A stretch of DNA of 64,000 nucleotides from Luzula sylvatica (GCA_946800325.1 OX326957.1:27313054-27377053); one strand, 5' to 3'. Counted from the first letter of the stretch, positions 34,490-48,359 are shown. A program made the numbers and translations. Notes: a model not told the origin generated them from the sequence alone.

Positions 34490-37370
34490 AATGTACAATG
34501 TTTAAATTATAAATAACACATTTTACACCTAACTGGAGAAGTATTTAGTAAACATATATTAAGATAAAAACAATGTTTGCAAGGTTGTTCAGGAATTGAA
34601 GTTTAAGAAGTTTAAGAAATCTAAGAATTGTGAAATTTCTAATTGTGGAAATTCTCTCGGATGTAAATAACAAAAGTACTGTTTCAAGAACACAATCTCC
34701 AAATGGTACAAATGACACAAGAAACATCACAAGAAAATAAGGCCACAATAGAATAAATTAAATAAAATAAACTCGGCCCATAAAAAAGAATTACAATTAT
34801 TTCAATGTTAAATTTACTTACTTTTGCAAAATAATGTATGATATTTTGTAGTCATGATGAATAAAATATACGATGAATATCATAACACAAATAAACTACT
34901 AAAAATATCATGTGTGGGTATTGATTTTTTTACGTATAAGAAAATTTCATATAGATCCTCAAAAATGAAAAATAAGGACATATGCAACAGTATAAATTAT
35001 AATATTATATGATATTTTATAATTATCTTCGCAGTAATAAAATTATGTTAAGCAATGTCCGAAGCGAATCGAGGTACACCCTACCTAGTAAAATTTTACA
35101 TTTGCGTGAGTACATTTTTATACTTTAATTTCGAACCAAATTTCATTTGAACTTTTCAAATTTTCATTGTTTCCATAAAACCTTAGTACTCTCAATTTGA
35201 GTTTGAACATTTCCATTAGCTACATATATTTCATATATGGACATTCAAGATAAAAGCGGTATAAAATTCATAAATGATATTTAAACAACAATTAATAAGA
35301 GGTTGAAATCATTTTTTTGAGATTTGCAAGACATGAGTGGAAATAAAAAGAAGAAATTCGTTTTCTTCTTTTCACTTTGGGCTACCTTGTCGGAAATGCA
35401 AGCAAAGTTGCCGACACCAATATCCATTCCTCCTGCCTTCTTCGTACATCATGATTTTCTTATTTATTTTGGTGCTTACAAGTTACAACACCTAATATCA
35501 TATGAACACATTTTACAGTTCAGTCCTCCAAAGTACTTACAAAAGCTGCATTGAGATTAAAATATATATTGCAATATTGCAATTTAAACCTTTCATTAGA
35601 AAAAAAACTGAAGTAACATGTCATCTTCAACTATTATTTATTATATTTTGTTTTATAAATTTTATACATATTACAGTTTATCAATACAAAAATACATTCT
35701 AAAACCCTCCAATATTTCTTTAGTATGGACTAAGTGAAAAAAGAAGAAAGAGATGTAAAAGGAGCAGGTTCGGATCGAAGATATGTGCTTTCAAATTCGA
35801 TCCGGCTTGCTTATCCCCTATTTGAGAATATTCATACTCGATACTGTGTATTGACTGGTTTATTTTTACCCGTCATGTCTTGAAATTCACGGAGATTTAA
35901 ATTAACTAAGAGGATTTTTCCCGTGAAAAAAATATCAAAATTGAATTTAAATGTATAATTTCAAAATCATAATTTATGACACTACAATCTACATACATTT
36001 CAACTCAATTAACCCATAATAAAACATTTTTTTCAAAAGTTACTGTCAGGATAATATTGCATATTTATAAGATAAAAAATGAAATAAATTTGTATTCGGA
36101 TTTTGGCCGGTTAACCTCACGGCTGCGAGATGGTCTTTACCACATTTGTCCCGTACACAGTGCAGATATAGCAGCTAAGATTGTCCGTTATGTGGATATA
36201 CTTATACAACAATTCCCCGTTTCATAAGGATCGGGTATCTATCGGAGTTGGAGACTCCCGCCCCATTCCTTAAAATACACGATTTCATGTACATCTCTAC
36301 AAAAGCCAAAAAATATCACGGGTACCTCTCTAAAATAAGAAATAACATATGTATCGCTTAAAAAATATGGAACATCGTGATTATTCCGAGGGTGTATTTT
36401 TTTCAATTTGATTTGAAATATATTCAAACTATTATTTTTGTTTATTTTTTATAAATAAATGAAAAAAGTATAAATAATAATTAGAGGAATTGAGATGGAG
36501 AAAGATAAAGCAATTTTCATGTTTTTATGGGATATAATCATATACATGATATTCTAACTTTTATAAGGGAAGTGCTATTTTTTTTTTTTTTTTGAATGGT
36601 ATCCGAAAAGCGATCGTTTTCGTTACTGATACCTAATTTTTTGATGTCAATGGAGAAGTGCTATTTTTTATGTTCCGGGGATATGCATGGTATTTTTATT
36701 TTTCATGATTTCATAATGGAAAATTATGATATGGCCCTTCATTTCACCCATTTTTTTAAATGTCATCATCAATTAAAGTTGGGTGAAAAATATTTTCATT
36801 TTGCACCACAAATTCTTTTCAATTAATTTTATATCTAAATTTTGATAATTTTAATTGAAATTTAATTCATGACACCATGGATTAGTTTAATTAGAACATA
36901 ATTAATTAAAAACTAATTAGATTAATTATTAATTGGAAGAAGTGTTCATATGCAAATTGAAAATTCATTTCATCCAAAATGATTTCATGATGTCATGATG
37001 ATAAATCACGAAGAAAATGAGGGGGGGGGGGGGGGGCAGAGTAGAATTCGTCTTTCATAATTTGTTTTGTGAGGGAACGGATCACGAATGAGATAACCAT
37101 GGGAGATTATGTCAAATTACTCAGGGATACCATATGCAAGGGAGATTGTTAAGAGTGACAAGTCAACAGCAAAAATGAAATCGCACTCTTCTCAAACAAT
37201 GACAGGAGATCATGTCGATCCACTAGAGAGCGACTTGTGCAGCAGTAGCACTTAGCAGTACATCCAAAGCACAATATGGACACCACGTCATACTATATTT
37301 ATTTGCATGAATTCACTATGAAATTTTCTGCCTGAAATGTAAAGACAGTCCTTAGGGATACCATATGTAA
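34490..37370. other. AT-rich DNA with no supported gene
   Basis: A decayed Helitron-like end (TACCTAGT at 35078, with GTCCGAAGCGAATCGA before it) is possible. A poly-G run of 16 or more sits at 37021-37036. A slightly GC-richer stretch at 36090-36230 has no recognisable homology. Confidence 0.5.
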
Positions 37371-37379
37371 AGACAATCC

Positions 37380-37800
37380 TTGATTTTAATATTTAATATT
37401 TTGTTATATTGTATTATATTATTTGATATTATATGATTTTATATGATATTGTTTTAGATTAGATTAGATTAGATTAGATTAGATTACAGTGTTTTATATT
37501 AGATTAGATTATTTGATATTATATTAGATAATATGATATGATATTATTTTATGTGATATTATATGATATTATATTATATTTTTTATATTATATTATATTA
37601 AATTATATTATATTATATTATATCATAATATATTGTTTTATATTATATTATTTGATAGTATATCATATGATTATATTATATTATATTATATTATATTGTT
37701 TTGTGCTATATTATATTATTTTCTATTATTTTCTATTATATTATATCGTTTTATATTATATTATATTATATTACAGAGTATGTAATATAATATAATATAA
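37380..37800. repeat. ATATT/ATTAG pentanucleotide microsatellite
   Basis: GATTA units (37455-37485) merge into some 300 bp of imperfect TATAT pentamers. The tyrosine/isoleucine-rich open frame across it is a repeat artefact. Confidence 0.9.
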
Positions 37801-40099
37801 TTTTATAATGAAATACATGAATAAGCATCTTCATGTATTTGAAATATCATTTTTTGTGTATTCCAAATCCACCCTCAAATTGATGATTTTACTAAAATAT
37901 ACTAAATCAAACAAGAAATTTTTATGTTATCTCGGATATTAAAAAAATATATATATATATACTAATCTCTCAAATCAAACATGCCCTCTCTGAAGAATTA
38001 TCAAGAGTGTGATGACACACACGGATAACATATTATTATATTATTGATTACCACGTAATATTATTGGTTGTCACTTCATAGTCAATAATTTATTATTGGC
38101 TCTCAATCCGTAGCCAATATTATTTTCGATAGTCAGTGCTCATCTTTTTAGCTACCAACTTGGTACCCAATAATATTATTGACGATCAGGTCATATTATT
38201 AGCTACCAACAAATTATTCATTCTCGTAAATTACTTGAGCCTATTTAATTATATTTTTTCCTAATCCAACCTTTCTCTGATATTCATTCTCGTAAATTAC
38301 TTTTCACCACCCCCATCGGCCATCGAAACTCTCGTGGAAGTGGAACCGTAGTATGTTGAAGCAGCGAACCTAACTGTCAGTACCGACACTCGAGTAGAGT
38401 TCTAATCTAGGTACCAATGCCCTTTTTGTTCTTTCATGTAAATTGTAGCTCTGTTGTGTCAATTTTTTTTAATCTTAATATTGGTTATATATTTTCAATA
38501 TTCTGTTTAGCTTTTAATAATAGTTTGCATATATTTCAATTTGAATCACATTAAATAATTGCCCGTGGGGTACTAATGAGAATTTTAACAATTAACAAAG
38601 TCATTACAGAGACACAGAGGGATCACACATATGATAAAAAATAATTTTTGACAAAATAATTTTGAGATGGATTGTTTGCATAGAGAGAAGATATCATAAT
38701 ATCAAAAATATTAATATGATATATGATATATTATTACGGATTAGAGTGACCGTTAAATTACCGTTATATCATCGTTAATCGATAATTCACTTTAACAGTG
38801 CCGGATCATTCCGTTCCGTTAAATGTTATTTGCAACATTGGTTGAATATCACTTATTGGCGATCACCAAGGATAGCCAATGACAATTATGGTAGTCAAAA
38901 ATAATATTGACTACATGAATAATATTGACTACAAGAATTGTGGGAGCTAATAATAATATTGACTACGGAACAAATATGGTAATGACTGCTCGTGTATATT
39001 TTTTCGAGATACATATACAAATACCAACAAATATTCAAACATCGATTTTGTTCAAATATATTATGAGTAAGGTTTTTGAAAATTGATACGATTATTAGAA
39101 TATAATTATTTTTATTTACTTAAAAGTATTTAATACAAAATACAAAAATTCATTATAAATACTAATTTTACCGTAAATATTACTTTATAAAGAACTGCTA
39201 CTTCAGCCAACCATCATGCATAGTAAAAAATTATTTATTTTGAGGTAACCATCAATAACAAATAACACAAACTAAATTATAAAACAATAAAACAACAACA
39301 AAATGATGGTATATATAAATTATAAATAGTATCCGAAATCTCTAAATATTCAGATCTCGTATATGAATATGAATATTTGAATATATATCCATATCCGCAA
39401 GCAAATTGCTAGCATTGTACATATCCGAACAAATATTTTGGAGATACGACTAAGGTTCTATCAAATAATATTCACCCGTTACATCCTTAGCACAACTCTC
39501 TATAAATTTATAAATTTAGCAAGTATAATTTTGTAATTAAATTTTTTTATATATTTTTTAGTGATCATCTCGAACTTCTTATAATCTACTACAACGATTA
39601 ATGTGTTGGCATACACATTATTGATGTGCTAAAACGTTGATAAACACATTAATGAGATAATGGATCATATTTGAATTTTTTTTATATAGAGTTTGAGACC
39701 GGTTTGAGCTTTCCAAGAGTGAGCATGTCCCGGGTCATCTAATTAAACGTGGGAGCGACACGTGACAATTTGACTTTTTCAACTATGATCACATTTGTGC
39801 ACTCCAAATGCACGATGCAAAATGATATACATTTGTATACAAAACGTATAAATCTAGTTAAAAAAATTATAACTTAAAAGATATATCATACATACATAAA
39901 AAGTATAACATGCATACAAAAAGATATTAACATGTGTTGTATTTTAAAAAAGTATCGTACATTTGAAATGTATATGTAATCTAAAAAGATATAACAAATA
40001 AAATGTATGTTATATATTTAGTCCGCGAGACTTGACCATAAGGATCCTTGCAAACAAATTAAACATCGAACGAAAAGTTTGTGTTTATTACTCTCGAAT
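37801..40099. other. AT-rich DNA, inverted repeats around 38040-38980
   Basis: 'agccaataataatattg' type words at 38040-38200 recur in reverse complement at 38870-38980, suggesting a decayed inverted-repeat element of about 900 bp. Target duplications were not found. No gene recognised. Confidence 0.4.
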
Positions 40100-41058
40100 T
40101 GAAGGAAATACAGTTACAGATCAACTAGTAGATTGTACACATGAGGGTAGATGAACGTACGCGTTCGTCGAAACGATTGGATGCATAATAAGATTATGCA
40201 AATCTAGCAGAAATTACATACTCCGTCATGACGCACCATTTGGTCCGTCATGACGCACAATAATGTATTTATGTGTAGACCAATCTATGAGTATACCGTC
40301 ATGACGCACCATCCAGTGCGTCATGACGGTGGTGCGTCATGACGCACAGTCATGTCCGTCATGACGGAGCACAATTGTAACAGCTAGATCCAGTACTCGT
40401 GACACGTGCGTCACGACGCACCATATCGTGCGTCCTGACGCACTGTGATCCAAATTCTGGATTGACAGTTTTTGATACTCATTAATACCATCATTAATGG
40501 AGAGATTAATGTATGATATTCACCTGATCTCTCTCTCTTCTTGGTTGAGAATTCAAGATCTGAAATTCTTGTGAGACAGGAAAAAGAGAAAGAGAGAAAG
40601 CTCCATTAGAGAGATTTTGTCAAGCAAGCTTGTGACAAATTTTAGGGGAATTTTGCCGCAACCAAAAGACATATAGCTCGAGGTGGATACGAGTAGAGGA
40701 ATCTCAACTGAGATTCTCTGGTGTGATCAATCGAGAGCAAGGTCGAGCAAGGTCGGAGACGAATCGGATCATATCCGGTTGTATACGACAAAAGGAGTTT
40801 CGAGCAAGGTGTCGAATCGCGCGGGCGTGGGACGTGCGTGTTTCCGGATCGAAGCAAGCAAAACAACTACGTAGTCAACCCGTCTCCGTGATTAATTTCA
40901 CGTGGTATGAATATATGTCTATGATTGTTATATTCATAAGTAGTTGCACGTAGTTTAAGATTTGTATGATCGAGTCGTCGACGTGGTCCTCGAAATTGGG
41001 TCGGACTGGGCATCACAATCCGCTGCGCGGGACTAGGTAGTGACGCCGATACCCAACA
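40100..41058 (+). mobile_element. Solo copia LTR (959 bp)
   Basis: Starts TGAAGGAAATACAG and ends ATACCCAACA, flanked by a perfect 5-bp duplication CGAAT at 40095-40099 and 41059-41063. There is no primer site or internal region, so it formed by LTR-LTR recombination. Same family type as the LTRs at 206-1109 (shared CGTCATGACG dyads). Confidence 0.9.
40222..40442. repeat. Paired dyad array, CGTCATGACG core, in solo LTR
   Basis: Four pairs with centres 228.5/250.5, 301.5/323.5, 339.5/361.5 and 413.5/435.5 (add 40000): all 22 bp apart. The array lies in U3, upstream of the pyrimidine-rich stretch at 40530. Confidence 0.9.
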
Positions 41059-41927
41059 CGAATCACGATTGATTCGGTGATGACGAAACTCACAACAACG
41101 AGGGAGATCACGTCAAGCTCCGAAACTTCTACAAGTATCCACTGTGCTCGTCTCGGAGGAAGAACGTCGTGTTGTTCTAGCAATATGCCGGTCGTCTCAA
41201 ATCTTTCTCTTCTCCCCCTCCTTGCCTCGGCTAGACCTAACCGAACACCTCTCAATATGTGTGGTGGCTCCTACCCAAGACTAAACCATGACCCGAGATT
41301 CTCGATTTTTCGTGGCTCTCAACACTAACCCGAGGCTTAAACCCTAAACCGGGACCTTCTTGATTTTGGTGACTCCTAACCTAACCCGAGACCTTCTCAG
41401 GGTTTGGCGGCTTGTGTGTTGTGTGGCTCTCCAACCCAAGAGCTATGGTGGAGCCCCTTTTTATACTAGAGAGGAGGAGGGCTTTTGATACAATGAAATA
41501 GTTTTAGATCTAGGATTTATATTGGGTTCGTCCCAATATTAATTGTGTGTTAATCCAATTAACATTCATACATATTCATGATATATGGTTTTACCTAATA
41601 ATATAATATAATTTATGTATATCATATGTTAATCGCATTAACATTAACATATATATATATATATTTCGGCTCGCAATATCAGGAAATATATTATTTATAT
41701 GTTAATTTAATTAACATGCATAATTAACACATATGATATTATCGGCCTAATATAATATCTCGTGATTTCTTTTTATGCATATATGGCAAAGACATGATCT
41801 TTTGTCCATTATTTGTATTTCCATTTTTATATTTATGAAAAGAATGATACATGTATATCATATATACATAGCAACATTCTTCTCCAGTAATATTGAATAA
41901 TATATTTATGAAAATAATATAGCATAC
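41059..41927 (-). promoter_or_regulatory. Gene-free segment with a strong TATA box (minus)
   Basis: The minus strand has TATAAAAAGGGGC at 41453-41465, followed downstream by about 400 bp of GC-richer sequence (41064-41450), interrupted at 41059 by the solo LTR. This resembles the U3-R part of an older LTR or an orphan promoter. 41480-41927 is AT-rich. I do not recognise a product. Confidence 0.4.
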
Positions 41928-42939
41928 TGAAGGAAATACAGTTTCAGGATCAACCGTAAAAGTGTACACAAGGATAAACTAATGTAAGCATACATTGGTG
42001 GTCATATCTTTCAGTAGGAAGATCCAATTGGAATGGTTCAAATTGGGTTAGATAGATAATAAGATTATCTACAACCTTCATATAGAAATATATTTCATAT
42101 GAACGAAGTATCAGTGTCGTTTCTATGAAATACCGAAAGGGTGCAACAGTATGACATACAGTTAGTAAAACAATCATAACTTTTGCATACGAACTCTAAT
42201 TGGGCCAGACAAAATTGGGTCGTGTATATAATAATATTATCTACACCTTTCGTGTTGGTTGATGTTCTGTCAGAAGAATTTACCAATTCCGTATGGACAG
42301 AATACTGGACAGATTCATGCAACTTTCTGTGTGAAAGAGTGTATATTGGATATACATGTCTTTTGGCCAATCCTAATCCTATGTGATATAAATAGGATAA
42401 TTCTCTCTCATCTCTTATGGTTCATTCAGTCCAATTCAATCAGAATATTCCAGAAATTTGTGAGACATCTTTCTATTGAGTGAAAGGGTGTAAAGAGAGA
42501 GAAACCGTGAAAAGGAGTTTTCTGGTATAGAGAATCAATCAATCAAGCAAGTTCGCCGGTGCATCGTCTAGGCAGTTGCACCCGCGACCGACGTCTTACG
42601 AGTCAAGGTGGATACACGTAGAGGAGCAACAATTGGGGCTCTTTCAGTTGTGATCGATTCGGACGAGTAAATTCAGTCGGAGACGAAATCGAGTGAACCG
42701 GCAACGTGAATGAACGGTGAAAGACGCGTGGTGTGGGACACGCGGATTGTCACCAACGTGACACGAAAAGAAGACTAGCAATCAACCCTTCGTGTGCGAT
42801 CAATTTTGCACTGGTATGAATCTAATCTTCTTATTTGCATCGTACCCTTCGAACTCATGGCGTGATCTCGGGAATCGGGGAACCGGACCGGGCCTACATA
42901 TCCGCTACGCGGGTCCGGGGCCGGGTAGAATCCCCAACA
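41928..42939 (+). repeat. 5' LTR of element A
   Basis: TGAAGG...CCAACA, 1,012 bp. The TATA box TATAAATA lies at 42387-42394. The LTR itself has no dyad array, unlike its relatives. Confidence 0.93.
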
Positions 42940-42940
42940 G

Positions 42941-42952
42941 TGGTATCAGAGC
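42941..42952 (+). other. Primer binding site of element A
   Basis: TGGTATCAGAGC, complementary to the 3' end of initiator tRNA-Met, one base after the LTR. Confidence 0.93.
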
Positions 42953-43200
42953 GATCGCCATCGATTCGAGGGTCGAATCATAGTCGTATATGCGATATAC
43001 GCACATGTTATCAAAGTTCGTACCCGTTTGCATGATGTTACATATAGAGAAAGTCAAATTCCGTTAAAATCACAAGTAGAATTCTCTAGAGATCGATCAA
43101 AAGTTGATTGAGCGTATCTAGGAATGATCGTGAAAAGGTTTCATGAATAATCATTTTGGAAATGAGCGAAAACAGACGAAACAGCAGAAAAATCGCATAG

Positions 43201-43735
43201 TCCGTTATAACGGACTGGTTGATCCGTTGTAACGGACACTGTATAAGATACAGGAAATTGGGAATTTCTGCGAAAATCACATAGTCCGTTATAACGGACT
43301 TGGAGTTCCGTTGTAACGGACCCTGTATATGATACAGGGATGTGAGGAGGACTGTGAATAAACGTATAGTCCGTTGTAACGGACATGGGTTCCGTTGTAA
43401 CGGACCTTGTATGTGATACGAGGATGCGGGGATGCCTATGGTGTCTTTTGGAGTCCGTTGTAACGGATATGATCCGTTGTAACGGAGTTGTTCACGAGTT
43501 AGTCCGTTATAACGGACCCTATGTTGCGTTATAACGGACATGTTTCTGGCAATTTGGACAAATGTTTGCAGAAAATAGCGTTGTAACAGACCTAGGTTGC
43601 GTTATAACGGACATGTTTCTGGCAATTTTGCCCAATCTCCGAAATAAATAGCGTTGTAACGGACTTGAGTTCCGTTGTAACGGAGTAGAAGAAACTGGGG
43701 TTCCGTTGTAACGGACCATGGTGCGTTATAACGGA
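43201..43735. repeat. Sixteen phased dyads (CCGTTrTAACGG) in leader
   Basis: 14-bp dyads (TCCGTTATAACGGA or TCCGTTGTAACGGA; some begin TGCG or AGCG) start at 43201, 223, 285, 307, 370, 391, 454, 473, 503, 525, 577, 598, 650, 671, 702 and 722. They form eight pairs spaced 22, 22, 22, 21, 19, 22, 21, 21 and 20 (pairs taken in order, with 62, 63, 63, 30, 52, 52 and 31 between pairs). Nearly all intervals are close to whole multiples of 10.5 bp. It lies between primer site and gag. Confidence 0.92.
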
Positions 43736-44511
43736 CTAGTTTCTGTTTGCTGATTTTGTTTTCGTGATAACTTTGGCTACACAACTCGGAATTTTGAGTT
43801 CTTTATATCGATATGATCGGCATCAATCATTCTAGCATATTAGATAATTAATTATTTAGAATAATTAGTCTCCCTAAATAAATCATATGCATTTAGAAAT
43901 CTTGTGATAGTGATATAATATGATTATGTCGCGAATTATGAAACATGAATGTCATGATCCCTCAAAATATTTAAGTCATGGAAATGCCTTCCATGTCCAC
44001 AACCACCGAGTTTGGTGTTACGTTTCACGTGGGTTCAGGCTAAAGTCGGGCACGTGATATTGTAATTATCGAAAGGGTGGCAAGCGTTAAATCAGGACTT
44101 GTGAGGCCCAGGCTAAAGTCGACTCACTGGTAGCTTATTTGAACGATACGTAGGATATGGTTGTGATTTAACCGTCCAGGCCAATCGGATTGGAGTTCGG
44201 GGCATAGATAGGATGCACACACGGAAATGGGATTGTATATGATACGATCTATCACCGAAATCCTATAAAGGTTCAAGAGTCGCATATGATGCGATTGGAT
44301 ATAATCCTACCTAAATAACGGGATCCCACCCGATAGGCTAAAGTCACTTGTGGGAGGAACAGAAATATGGATCTTGAGTGTTATGGACAAGGAGTCCCGT
44401 ATCGGTATGAGGGTTATCGATTCGATAAAAATAACATTCATATAATCATCATGTAAGCATATAGGATAAGTACGCAACGTTAGTAATCAATCTTTATTTC
44501 ATTTGTAGAAT

Positions 44512-44823
44512 ATGTCATCTAGTAACACCAACACCATGTCGATTAGATCGACGTTAGAAAAGGATAAGCTAGTGGGTCGGAACTACTTGGACTGGCACCG
44601 AAACCTGAGAATAGTTCTTAGGCAAGAGGGCAAAAGTCACGTATTGGATACGGAACTAGTGGAACCGGGCCCCGATGCTACGGCCGAAGAAAAGGCCGCG
44701 TTTGAGAAACTTAAGAAGGACTCGAATGATGTTACGTGCCTCATGTTGGCATGTATGGACGCTAGTCTTCAAAAGCAGTTTGAGGACTCGGATGCCTTAT
44801 GGGTATTGAACGGAGCGTATTGA
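44512..44823 (+). pseudogene. gag N-terminal fragment of element A
   Basis: It starts MSSSNTNTMSIRSTLEKDKL and includes NYLDWHRNLRIVLRQEGKSH, the usual copia capsid start (W...R...L). It stops at 44821 after about 103 codons; the sequence between 44824 and 44908 is out of frame and shorter than expected. The rest of gag continues in the pol frame. Confidence 0.8.
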
Positions 44824-44908
44824 ACGGTTGTGCTCAAGGAAACTGTAAGATGCCTTATGGGTCTTCGGTGAGCACTCACGTTTTAAAGGTGCAAGCTCTC
44901 TTAAGATT

Positions 44909-47900
44909 ATGCAACAAGATTTGATCTTGTGTGCACTTCCTCCAACGTTTTCTCCGTTTGTGACTAACTATCACATGCATTCGATGAATAAAACGATCCC
45001 CGAGCTTCACGGAATGCTCAAGAATTATGAGTCGGAGATGTTGAAAACATCCGGAGAGAACAAGGCAAAAGTTGCTGGGAATGTTCTCACGATTCAGAAA
45101 AAGGATCGTAAGAGATCAATGTCCAAGGGCAGTTCGGCTAAGAAACGTTCGAAGCCGAATAAAAAGGGAAAGGAGAAATCCAAGGATGCGACGTGTTACC
45201 ATTGTCACAAGACTGGACATTGGAAACGCAATTGCAAGGCTTACCTCGACGAGGTGAAGAAGGGCAATACGGCTTCGGAAGCCGGTCCATCAGGTATTAA
45301 CGTTATCGAAGTTAATCTTTCAACTATGAATAATTGGGTATTAGATACCGGATGTGGAACTCATATTTGTCGCAATATGCAGTGTCTAAGTAATAGTAGA
45401 AGATTGGCGCGAGGCGAGGTGGATTTACGCGTCGGAAATGGAGCAAAGGTTGCTGCTTTGGCCGTTGGCGTTTATAATCTTACTTTGCCAAGTGGACTTA
45501 TATTAGTACTAAATAATTGTTATTTTGTACCTTCGTTATGTAAGAACATAATAAGTGTGTCGAAATTGGCCAAGGATGGCTATGAATTTGTTATTAGGAA
45601 TAATGAATTTACAATATGTAAGGATTCTATTATCTATGGAAATGTTCTATTAGAAAATGGTCTTTATGTGTTGGATTTTGATCAAGGAAATAATGAGTCT
45701 ATCTATAATGTTAATGCGAAAAGGATTAAACCTAAAGTTGATAATCGGACTTTCTTTTGGCATTGTCGTCTCGGTCATGTGAATGAGAAACGCATTGCTA
45801 GACTCCATAAAGATGGAATGCTAGACTCATTTGAATTTGATTCATTTGAAAATTGCGAATCTTGTTTACTTGGCAAGATGACAAAGGCGCCATTCTCCAA
45901 GGTTGGAGAGCGGTCCAACGACTTGTTGGAACTCATACATTTAGATGTGTGTGGACCGATGAGCATCGAGGCAAGAGGAGGCTATCGATACTTTGTTACG
46001 TTTACGGACGATTATAGTAGATATGGATATATTCACTTAATACGTGCTAAAGCGGAGACCTTTGAAAAGTTCAAAGAGTTTCAAAACGAAGTTGAAAATC
46101 AGCTAGGCAAGAAAATTAAAGCCATTCGATCGGATCAAGGAGGCGAATATTTGAGCTATGAGTTTGAAGATCATCTAAAAGATTGTGGAATAGTTCCACA
46201 ATGGACTCCGGCAGGAACGCCACGATGGAATGGCGTGTCTGAGAGGAGGAATCGGACCTTGTTGGACATGGTTCGATCCATGATGAGTCAAACTTCCCTT
46301 CCAAAATCGTTTTGGGGATTTGCCCTAGAGACTGCGGCTTTCTTATTGAACCGCATACCTTCTAAATCGGTATCTAAGACGCCATATGAGATATGGACCG
46401 GAAAAGTTCCGAAGTTGTCTTTTATTCGGGTTTGGGGATGTGATGTTTTCGTTCGAAAATTATTATCGGACAAACTCGATCCCAAATCTGAAAAATGTTT
46501 ATTTGTAGGGTATCCTAAAGAAACAATGGGATATTATTTCTATAATCCTATCGAAAACAAGGTTTTCGTAGCTCGAAGAGATGTCTTCCTTGAGGAGGAT
46601 TTTATTTCTAGGCGAGTCATTGGGAATGAAATAGATCTCGAAGAAATTCGAGATCCGCAAATGAATGTTGAACCGATGAACGTTGATCCGGTTTCGTCAA
46701 ATGTTGATGATCCGGAGTCAAATGCACAAGGCGCAATTCGTAGATCGGGTAGGATTCATCAAGAGCCTATACGATATGGTTTTATCGTGGCAAATGATGA
46801 TGAAGTCGAATTCATAGATGATGAACTGACATCTTATCGCGAAGCTATGAAAAGCAAGGATTCCATTAAGTGGCAAATTGCCATGAAATCCGAGATTCAA
46901 TCCATGTACGATAATCAAGTTTGGAACATGATTGATCCACCTCCCGGGGTTAAGCCAGTGGGATGTAAGTGGGTCTTCAAGAAGAAGACCGACATGGATG
47001 GGAATGTAAACACTTATAAGGCACGGCTTGTGGCGAAAGGTTTCAAACAAATTCATGGTGTAGACAATGAAGAAACGTTTTCTCCCGTAGCAATGCTTAA
47101 ATCCATACGGATCTTACTTGCTATTTCTGCGTATTATGACTACGAGATTTGGCAAATGGATGTCAAAACCGCATTCGTTAACGGGAATTTAGACGAGGAT
47201 GTGTACATGACACAGCCCGAGGGTTTTGTCGATTCAAAGAGTCCGAATAAAGTGTGCAAGTTCCAACGATCCATTTATGGATTGAAGCAAGCTTCTCGGA
47301 GTTGGAACATACGTTTCGATGAAGTTATAAGTGAATTTAACTTTGTGAAAAACGTAGACGAACCTTGTGTATACAAGAAGATTAGTGGGAGCCACGTTGT
47401 ATTTCTTATACTATATGTAGACGACATCTTGATCATAGGAAACGACATTCCGATGCTTACGGATGTTAAGAAGTATTTAAATACTCGTTTCGCTATGAAA
47501 GATTTGGGCGAGGCCGCTTATATATTAGGCGTGAGGATTTATAGAGATAGATCCAAGAAATTACTCGGCTTGAGTCAAAAGGACTTCTTCCAATGTCGAG
47601 TGGCATATCGTATTCTAAAGCTCAATGTCCGACATCGAGCAAGGATAAAAATGCGATGAGTATTGTTCCATACGCTTCCGCGGTTGGATCAATTATGTAT
47701 GCCATGATTTGTACGCGCCCCGATGTGTCGTATGCATTGAGCGTCGTTTCGCGTTACCAATCTAATCCAGGGGATATGCATTGGATCGCGGTTAAGAACA
47801 TCCTTAAGTACTTACGAAGAACTAAGGATCAATTTCTAATTTATGATGGAAGACATCAGGGTTGGTTATTAATGGATATACCGACGCCAGTTTTCAAACA

Positions 47901-48359
47901 TGTGTCGACGACTTTCGATCACAAAGTGGATACGTGTTTTGTCTAAAAGGTGGAGCGGTAGTGTGGAAGAGTTCCAAACAACCCACGATAGCAGACTCTA
48001 CAACTGAATCGGAGTATATTGCGGCTTCGGAAGCAGCAAAGGAGGCAGTATGGATAAATAAGTTTGTGTCCGAGCTTGGAGTAGTCCCGAGTATCTCGGA
48101 ACCTGTGATTGTGTATTGCGACAATACGGGAGCGATAGCACAGTCCAAGGAACCGAGGGCACATCATCGCTCCAAACACATACTCAGAAAATTTCACTTG
48201 ATTCGTGAGATTTTAAAACGAAAGGATGTGATCATTGAAAAGATTGATACTGACAGGAATGTTGCGGACCCGTTTACTAATCCACTCTCGCAAGCTAAGC
48301 ACGATTACCATGTGAAAGCTATAGGTTTGAGATACCTAGAGGAGGAAGAGAGTAGTTAG
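44909..48359 (+). pseudogene. gag-pol polyprotein of element A, frameshifted
   Basis: One frame runs 44909-47659 (916 codons): zinc knuckle CYHCHKTGHWKRNC (near residue 95), protease LDTGCGTH, integrase HHCC (HCRLGH...CESC), integrase catalytic D346, D409 and E445 (35 residues between the last two), then RT with the YVDDI motif at 836-840. At about 47585 the frame is lost and part of the RT connection is missing. It resumes in a second frame from 47593 (YASAVGSIMYAMICTRPDVS) and, after another shift near 47865, in a third to 48359 with RNase H (YTDASF, TESEYIAA, YCDNTGAI). At least three breaks, so non-functional. Lineage looks Tork-like; that is a weak inference. Confidence 0.9.

Noticed and set aside
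35976..36227. 83-codon open frame in a locally GC-richer patch
   Set aside because: No recognisable domain, no splice context and AT-rich DNA on both sides.
37538..37795. 85-codon tyrosine/isoleucine-rich open frame
   Set aside because: Encoded by an ATATT microsatellite; no protein expected.
43201..43735. CRISPR-like repeat-spacer pattern in the dyad array
   Set aside because: Plant nuclear context inside a copia leader; spacers are not uniform or unique in the CRISPR sense and no cas genes exist.
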